A stretch of DNA of 64,000 nt from JBEIGE01 sp040382055 (GTDB lineage: Bacteria; Pseudomonadota; Gammaproteobacteria; Burkholderiales; Burkholderiaceae_C): the NCBI GenBank assembly GCA_040382055.1, contig JBEIGE010000009.1:1-64000 (forward strand), given 5' to 3'. Position numbers and translations under genes: made by a program. The notes under the pieces are model-generated. The model was not told the origin of the DNA, searched no databases, and worked only from the letters and a program-made list of their open reading frames with translations. Position 1 is the stretch's first letter. Each line of letters starts with the position of its first letter. Shown here piece after piece: positions 59,335 through 64,000 of the stretch.

Positions 59335-60171
59335 GTGCGTTATTGCCGATCGGTCCTGCATCTGACCCTTTGTTCCCTGATCGCAACGGTTGCGCTGGCT
59401 GCGCCGCCATGTGATGATTTTTATGCCTGGCTACCCAACGTCAGTCGGGCCTTGTGTGAAAACGCCAGGCTGCAAGCCACGCCCGCGCGCAGCGTGCTTG
59501 GCAAAACGATTTATACGCGAGATGTACTACCCAGCGCGCCGGTTGCTTCGCCTTTGCGGGTGTTGGTGGTAGGGGGCATTCATGGCGACGAGTTGTCTTC
59601 CTCCTCGGTGGCGCTGCACTGGATCTCGCTGGCCCAGTCAACGCCCGGCCAAACCCACTGGCGGTTTATCCCGGCGCTTAACCCGGATGGGCTTTTTGCA
59701 CGCCCGTCCCGACGTGTCAACGCCAACGGCGTTGACTTGAACCGTAACTTTCCCACGCCGAATTGGGAGCGTGAAGCGGTCATCTACTGGGAAAAACGCA
59801 CGCGACGCGATCCGCGCCGCTGGCCCGGCAAAAGCCCCTTGAGTGAGCCGGAAACCCGGTTTTTGAATGAGGAACTGTTGCGCTTCAAACCGAATTTGAT
59901 TGTCAGCCTTCACGCGCCCTATGGCGTGCTCGACTTTGATGGCCCGATTGCCCCACCCAGCCGCCTGGGTCGGCTCTACCTTGACCAGGTGGGTATCTTC
60001 CCGGGTTCTTTGGGCAACTACGGCGGCGTCTACAAAGGCATGCCGGTGGTTACCGTTGAACTTCCCAGCGCCTTGCTGACACCCCGCGATGTGGAAATCC
60101 AGCGCATGTGGCTGGATTTGCGTCAATGGATGGGCGAGACTCTCGTGGCGAGTTCGCCGCCGGTTCAATAA
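59335..60171 (+). CDS. M14-family zinc carboxypeptidase (MpaA-like), exported
   Basis: A 278-residue protein starting at GTG 59335. The signal peptide ends VALAAPP. Zinc ligands: H-x-x-E in VVGGIHGDELSSSSV and the later H in LIVSLHAPYG; catalytic Glu in VTVELPSALL. DLNRNFPTPNW is the substrate-binding Asn/Arg motif. This matches murein-peptide amidase MpaA / zinc carboxypeptidases, probably acting on peptidoglycan peptides in the periplasm. Confidence 0.88.
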   Translation: MRYCRSVLHLTLCSLIATVALAAPPCDDFYAWLPNVSRALCENARLQATPARSVLGKTIYTRDVLPSAPVASPLRVLVVGGIHGDELSSSSVALHWISLAQSTPGQTHWRFIPALNPDGLFARPSRRVNANGVDLNRNFPTPNWEREAVIYWEKRTRRDPRRWPGKSPLSEPETRFLNEELLRFKPNLIVSLHAPYGVLDFDGPIAPPSRLGRLYLDQVGIFPGSLGNYGGVYKGMPVVTVELPSALLTPRDVEIQRMWLDLRQWMGETLVASSPPVQ

Positions 60172-60201
60172 GCGGGCAAAACCGACGTCGTGTGCCGCAG
60201 G

Positions 60202-60624
60202 TCAGCGAACCAGCAGCACCGGCACCGAGCATTGCGCCAGCACCTGAGTTGCGACCGAGCCCATGACCAGGTTGCCCCAGGAGCCGTGGCCATGCGAGCC
60301 CATCACGACAAGGTCAAACTTGCCCGTGTCGGCAATCTTGGCGATCAAAGCCCCCGCGTGGCCAACTTTCCATTCGCTCTTGGCGGTGATGCCGTGGCGC
60401 AGCAGAAACTTGGAAACCGGAGCCAGCACTTTCTCTGCTTCTTCTGACTGATACTTGTCAACGGCGGCTTTTCCAACGGCGGCCCGCACGTTGGGTGTCA
60501 GAGCCGGCTGGGCTGTGAAGAGGACGTAGTCATTGGCATGGGTGAACAAATCATCGTGCGTGGCCAGGTAAGCCAGCATTTTTTTGGTGTAGGCACTGCC
60601 ATCGACAGCCAGTAAAATTTTCAT
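60202..60624 (-). CDS. Universal stress protein (UspA family)
   Basis: A 140-residue single-domain protein starting at ATG 60624 (MKILLAVDGS). ATP-binding signature GSHGHGSWGNLVMGSVATQV near the C-terminus followed by QCSVPVLLVR. Such proteins support survival under stress; the binding motif suggests the ATP-binding subgroup. Convergent with the peptidase gene. Confidence 0.92.
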   Translation of the reverse strand: MKILLAVDGSAYTKKMLAYLATHDDLFTHANDYVLFTAQPALTPNVRAAVGKAAVDKYQSEEAEKVLAPVSKFLLRHGITAKSEWKVGHAGALIAKIADTGKFDLVVMGSHGHGSWGNLVMGSVATQVLAQCSVPVLLVR

Positions 60625-60701
60625 GGTCTTTCCTTGTTGGTCAAATGTATCGTTTAGCAGAGCCAGTTTATCCAGAATACGGCCCGGTGTATTGATCCGT
60701 G

Positions 60702-61595
60702 TCAAGTGCTGCTGTTTTTGTTGTTCTTGTGTGAGCCCTCAAGACTCAGGCACAGGGTCGGATTAAAGTGGGCTTGTTCGTTCTTGCGGGAATAGCCCAA
60801 GGGGTTGGCCACCACCCGACAGCCGCCATGAGTGTAATCGCTTGGACAGTGCAGATGGCCGTGCAGCCATCGACTCGCAGCGGGGAGTAAATCATCGAGG
60901 GCGTTGCAAAAGCCCGCTGTTCCAGGGGTATGCCCATACCGGGGGTCAGCGCTTCTCAGGCTGGGTGCAAAGTGGGTCACAACCACCGTTTCACCGTCAA
61001 ATGGCCTGGCCAGCGTTTCGCGCAGCCATTGCTGGCACACCAAAGACTGTTCGCGTATCTCCTGCGCGAGCATGGGCGCACCGTTGCGCGATATGAGCGC
61101 CTTGCGCAAGTAATAGTTGGCCGCACGAAACGCCTTGTCGCGAGATTTCAGCGTTGCGGCCAGCAGGTTCTCTTGGGCCGTGTCTGACCGGGCAGTGGCC
61201 AACGGCGTCAATGCGTCAAAGTCGGTCCACAGCGTGGTGCCAATGAAGCGAACTGCTGCACTGCCATGCCCCCTATCTGGCTCTGCCAGCACCAGGACTT
61301 GGCGCTCCAGCCAGTGAATTCCCAGGCGATGGCACACCTCCTGCAGTCTCAGGTGTGCCTGATCGAAGTCCTGCCCGTCGTATTCATGGTTGCCGGGCAC
61401 AAAGATGACGGGGGTGGGCCAGCCGTGCAAGGGGGAAAACCTCGCCAGGCCAAAGTCGGTGTCGGTGAGCCCCGAGCCTTGTTGGTAGGAGCCGATATCG
61501 CCTGCCAGAACAAGAACATCAGCCTGCGGTGCCGGCTTTGGCACAAAGTGCGGGTGAGCCTCAAGATGAAGGTCGGACAGGAGCTGGATGTTCAT
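60702..61595 (-). CDS. Cytoplasmic metallophosphoesterase
   Basis: A 297-residue protein starting at ATG 61595 (MNIQLLSDLHLEAHPHF). Calcineurin-like motifs: SDLH, VLVLAGDIGSYQQGSG, VIFVPGNHEYDG, VVTHFAPS and the closing WLHGHLHCP. No signal peptide. The substrate is not predictable. The start overlaps the end of the lysR gene by 4 bp, so they are translationally coupled. Confidence 0.88.
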   Translation of the reverse strand: MNIQLLSDLHLEAHPHFVPKPAPQADVLVLAGDIGSYQQGSGLTDTDFGLARFSPLHGWPTPVIFVPGNHEYDGQDFDQAHLRLQEVCHRLGIHWLERQVLVLAEPDRGHGSAAVRFIGTTLWTDFDALTPLATARSDTAQENLLAATLKSRDKAFRAANYYLRKALISRNGAPMLAQEIREQSLVCQQWLRETLARPFDGETVVVTHFAPSLRSADPRYGHTPGTAGFCNALDDLLPAASRWLHGHLHCPSDYTHGGCRVVANPLGYSRKNEQAHFNPTLCLSLEGSHKNNKNSST

Positions 61596-62560
61596 GTGTT
61601 CACAGACGCGGGGTGTGCCTGGCTGGCAATTCTGGACAATACGCCGCGCAGCCACTTATGTGCGGCGCTGTGATGCAGCCGCCGGTGCCAGAGGGCGTCA
61701 ACATGCACGGCTGGAACGCTCAAGGGCAACTCGCGCAGAACCAATTGGTCGGCAATCCCCGTGACCCCGACAAAGTGACGCGGCAAAACGGTCAGCAGAT
61801 TTGAGCCGGCAACGACCTGGCCCGCTGTAAAAAACTGGTTCACCGTAAGAACAATCTGGCGTGTGCGGCCCACGGCTTCCAGGGCTTCGTCAATAAAGCC
61901 ATAGGGGCGTCCGGAAAAGCTCACCAGCATGTGACGGGCCTGGCAAAAAGCGTCTAAAGTCAAAGCCTGCGTGGAAAGCGGGTGCTCGCATCGCATGACG
62001 CAGACATAGTCGCTTTGGTACAGCCGTTCGCGCGAAAATGCTGCCGCCTGACCAGCCTGCGCGTTGGCAGTCAGGCTGGCCAGGACGGCGGGGAAAAAAC
62101 CAATCGCAAGGTCAGCGCGGCCTTCTTCCAGCAAGCGACGCGGATCGCGGGTGGTCAGGGGAATGACCCGAATCGATACACCGGGAGATTGCTGCTCAAG
62201 CACCTGAACCAAGCCAGGCATCAGTTCTGCGGCTGTGGCATCGGCCATCGCCAGAACAAAGGTGTCTTTTGCCTGCGCGGGCGCAAACTGCGGTGGTATC
62301 AGGCAATCCTGCAACTGACGCAGGGCTTCGCGAACCACCGGCCAGAGGGTTGAAGCCAGAGGTGTGGGCTCCAGTTGGGTTCCGTTGCGGCGTACCAAAT
62401 CATCCCCTAAGGTGTCTCGCAAACGCCGCAGGGCGTTGCTGACGGCCGGTTGGGTAATTGACAGATTTTTTGCCGCACGGGTCAAGCTCTGCTCGCTCAT
62501 GACTTCATGGAAGACGCGTAGCAGGTTCAAATCCAGTGTTAGAAAGTTCAAGTCAGTCAT
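61592..62560 (-). CDS. LysR-family transcriptional regulator
   Basis: A 322-residue regulator. The N-terminal helix-turn-helix is SLTRAAKNLSITQPAVSNAL within LLRVFHEVMSEQSLTRAAK; a type-2 periplasmic-binding-like sensor follows (about 90-310). It resembles the NodD/NahR/LinR subgroup that controls aromatic or small-acid genes (motif LDLNLLRVFHEV). Coupled to the phosphoesterase gene downstream by a 4-bp overlap. Its usual target would be a divergent gene: the small membrane protein at 62690. Confidence 0.9.
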   Translation of the reverse strand: MTDLNFLTLDLNLLRVFHEVMSEQSLTRAAKNLSITQPAVSNALRRLRDTLGDDLVRRNGTQLEPTPLASTLWPVVREALRQLQDCLIPPQFAPAQAKDTFVLAMADATAAELMPGLVQVLEQQSPGVSIRVIPLTTRDPRRLLEEGRADLAIGFFPAVLASLTANAQAGQAAAFSRERLYQSDYVCVMRCEHPLSTQALTLDAFCQARHMLVSFSGRPYGFIDEALEAVGRTRQIVLTVNQFFTAGQVVAGSNLLTVLPRHFVGVTGIADQLVLRELPLSVPAVHVDALWHRRLHHSAAHKWLRGVLSRIASQAHPASVNT

Positions 62561-62689
62561 GGTGGTATCCGTCCATCACTAGCGCGAATGGGTTCCATCA
62601 TCAATATAAAGTTGAATCATACTGGTGTTAACCCTAATATGTCTGTGCGGATCGATCTTGATCTGCAAAACCCTTTGAGGAGTCAGACC

Positions 62690-63118
62690 ATGGCCAGCTT
62701 TGTTCACACTGAAACCCCAGAATCACACCCCGGCGTTGCACGCTTCGAGGCAGTCTTGGCAAGCGCCGGGCAGATCCGCAGAAACTTTGATGGTTCGCGC
62801 AGCCTTGCCACCCTGATGTTGGCAGCGATGGTTTCTGCGTTGGTGGTGGTGGCAGACCAGTTGATCGACACGTGGGCTGACGGACACCTGCTGACTGCAT
62901 GGATTGCGCTCTGGTTGGTTGGATTCTGTGCATTGGCCCTCCTGGCCGACACCGCCAAGCAGAGCTCAAAGCGCGTTATGGCCAGACTGAATGCATGGTC
63001 CCACAGAATTGCCAAGGGTCGGGCCGATGCGAGATTGATGGCGCTGGCTCGGCAAGATCCCCGGATCATGGCCGAGATTGGAGCCGCACAGTCGCGTGCT
63101 ACCCAGCTGGGAGAGTAA
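62690..63118 (+). CDS. Small two-helix inner-membrane protein
   Basis: A 142-residue protein starting at ATG 62690 with GAGGAG upstream; an upstream ATG at 62588 lacks a ribosome site. Two hydrophobic helices (about 40-60 and 72-92; LATLMLAAMVSALVVVADQL and WIALWLVGFCALALLADTAK), then a basic amphipathic C-terminal region. Proteins like this are widespread in Comamonadaceae, unnamed. Divergent from lysR, followed by a strong terminator. Confidence 0.75.
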   Translation: MASFVHTETPESHPGVARFEAVLASAGQIRRNFDGSRSLATLMLAAMVSALVVVADQLIDTWADGHLLTAWIALWLVGFCALALLADTAKQSSKRVMARLNAWSHRIAKGRADARLMALARQDPRIMAEIGAAQSRATQLGE

Positions 63119-63135
63119 CGCAACCACACAATAAA

Positions 63136-63174
63136 AAACCCGGCCCCTGAAACAGATCAGGGCCGGGTTTTTTT
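63136..63174. terminator. Strong intrinsic terminator (bidirectional)
   Basis: AAACCCGGCCCCTGA (63136-63150) pairs with TCAGGGCCGGGTTT (63157-63170) around a six-base loop. One mismatch or bulge aside, the stem is long and GC-rich. A run of seven Ts follows, and a run of As precedes it, so it can end transcription from both the small membrane protein gene and the pckG gene. Confidence 0.95.
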
Positions 63175-63187
63175 GTTTGGTTAAGCC

Positions 63188-64000
63188 TCAGGCCGTGAGA
63201 CGCTGCTCAATCAGGGCTTTGACCTGTCGCAATTCCTGTGGCAAGTTGTGCGCCAACTGTTCAAACAGGGCATCATGTAAAGCCAGTTCACGCGTCCATT
63301 CATCAACGTCGATGTGGGTCACCGCTTTGAATTGCGCCAGATTGAAATCCAGTCCGGTCCAGGTGACTTCGTCGAACTTGGGACTGACGCCGAACACATG
63401 GTCCTGGCCCTGAACATTGCCTTCAAGTCGGTCAATCATCCATTTCAGTACACGCATGTTCTCGCCGTAACCGGGCCAGACAAACTGCCCGTCATCCCCT
63501 TTGCGGAACCAGTTGGTGGTAAAGAAACGTGGAGAAACCGCGCCGGTAGCTGCAATCTTTTCGCCCAGGTTGAGCCAGTGCTGGAAATAGTCACTCATGT
63601 TGTAGCCTGTGAAAGGCAGCATGGCAAACGGGTCGCGGCGAACCACGCCTTCCTGACCAACGATGGCAGCGGTGGTTTCTGAGCCCATGGTGGCAGCCAT
63701 GTAAACACCTTCAACCCAGTTGCGAGCTTCGGTCACCAGGGGGACGGTGTTGGAACGGCGTCCGCCGAAGATAAAGGCGTCGATCGCAACGCCGGCTGGG
63801 TCGTCCCAGGCCGGATCCAGCACCGGGTTGTTGGTGGCCGGCACGGTGAATCGCGCATTGGCATGGGCCGCTTTGGCCCCCGTCTGCTTGGCAATTTCCG
63901 GAGTCCAGGGCTTGCCTTGCCAGTCGGTGGCCCGCGCGGGCGCAGGGCCCATGCCTTCCCACCACACATCGCCGTCTTCGGTGAGCGCTACGTTGGTAAA
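63188..64000 (-). CDS. pckG: Phosphoenolpyruvate carboxykinase (GTP), C-terminal part
   Basis: The gene runs off the right edge; the last 270 residues are visible. Diagnostic segments of GTP-type PEPCK: DVWWEGMG, FIFGGRRSNTVPLVTEARNW, AATMGSETTAAIVG and the guanine-binding FRKGDDGQFVWPGYGENMRV. The enzyme interconverts oxaloacetate and PEP at the start of gluconeogenesis. The stop is followed by the bidirectional terminator at 63136. Confidence 0.95.
   Translation of the reverse strand, partial: FTNVALTEDGDVWWEGMGPAPARATDWQGKPWTPEIAKQTGAKAAHANARFTVPATNNPVLDPAWDDPAGVAIDAFIFGGRRSNTVPLVTEARNWVEGVYMAATMGSETTAAIVGQEGVVRRDPFAMLPFTGYNMSDYFQHWLNLGEKIAATGAVSPRFFTTNWFRKGDDGQFVWPGYGENMRVLKWMIDRLEGNVQGQDHVFGVSPKFDEVTWTGLDFNLAQFKAVTHIDVDEWTRELALHDALFEQLAHNLPQELRQVKALIEQRLTA

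Noticed and set aside
1..64000. CRISPR arrays, rRNA and tRNA genes
   Set aside because: No regularly spaced identical repeats with unique spacers and no recognisable rRNA or tRNA sequence were seen; a dedicated tRNA scan was not possible.

Overview
The window looks like a chromosomal segment of a betaproteobacterium in the Burkholderiales, most like the Comamonadaceae (Rhodoferax / Polaromonas type). The pointers are two Bug/TctC-type solute-binding proteins, several separate catabolic operons, GTP-type PEP carboxykinase, GcdH beside a CaiB-type CoA transferase, and GC-rich attC sites of the kind found in environmental gene cassettes. This placement is inference from gene content; there is no rRNA or other marker gene.

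Layout. 0-3.6 kb: an IS21-family element (two accessory ORFs, istA, istB). 3.6-4.6 kb: remains of an integron cassette array, with a 5'-truncated MAPEG gene, a clear attC site, a cupin gene and a weaker attC-like palindrome. 5-8 kb: an AraC regulator divergent from an MFS-cupin-RidA operon whose ridA is frameshifted. 8.5-17 kb: a LacI-headed operon for a carbohydrate/polyol ABC importer (binding protein, two permeases, small membrane protein, two ATPases) ending in dhaL-dhaK. 17.6-27 kb: a catabolic island with an Ldh-type dehydrogenase, two TctC-type binding proteins, a DapA-type aldolase/lyase, a two-domain VOC protein, two amidohydrolases and an alpha/beta hydrolase. 27.8-37 kb: an accessory region with a type Vd patatin, a zinc metallopeptidase, fasciclin, DUF3047, LysE and cupin genes mixed with broken genes (tetR, SDR, vapC) and many short repeats. 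37-39.7 kb: lipase, aminopeptidase, msrA. 39.9-49.9 kb: an eight-gene operon with a divergent MocR regulator, holding a TauABC-like importer, an HpsN-like dehydrogenase, a DegT aminotransferase, a cysteate sulfo-lyase-like PLP enzyme, a YeiH-type sulfite exporter candidate and an Asp/Glu racemase-type enzyme. 50-64 kb: mostly housekeeping genes (GDSL esterase, catalase-like/DM13 pair, gcdH-CoA transferase, ppk2, phosphoesterases, PsiE, M14 peptidase, UspA, LysR, pckG).

The most interesting functional unit is the 39.9-49.9 kb operon. Read together, its genes suggest import of an amino- or hydroxy-sulfonate, oxidation of its alcohol, adjustment of amino group or stereochemistry to give L-cysteate, desulfonation to pyruvate, ammonia and sulfite, and sulfite export. 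D-cysteinolate or dihydroxypropanesulfonate are plausible substrates, but neither is shown by sequence alone.

The most interesting structural signal is a mosaic family of about 40-130 bp repeats, seen at about ten intergenic places and always in the same orientation. A separate pair of about 125-bp direct repeats brackets an AT-rich lipoprotein gene. Together with the attC sites and broken genes, they mark 27-37 kb and 3.6-5 kb as regions of active gene turnover.
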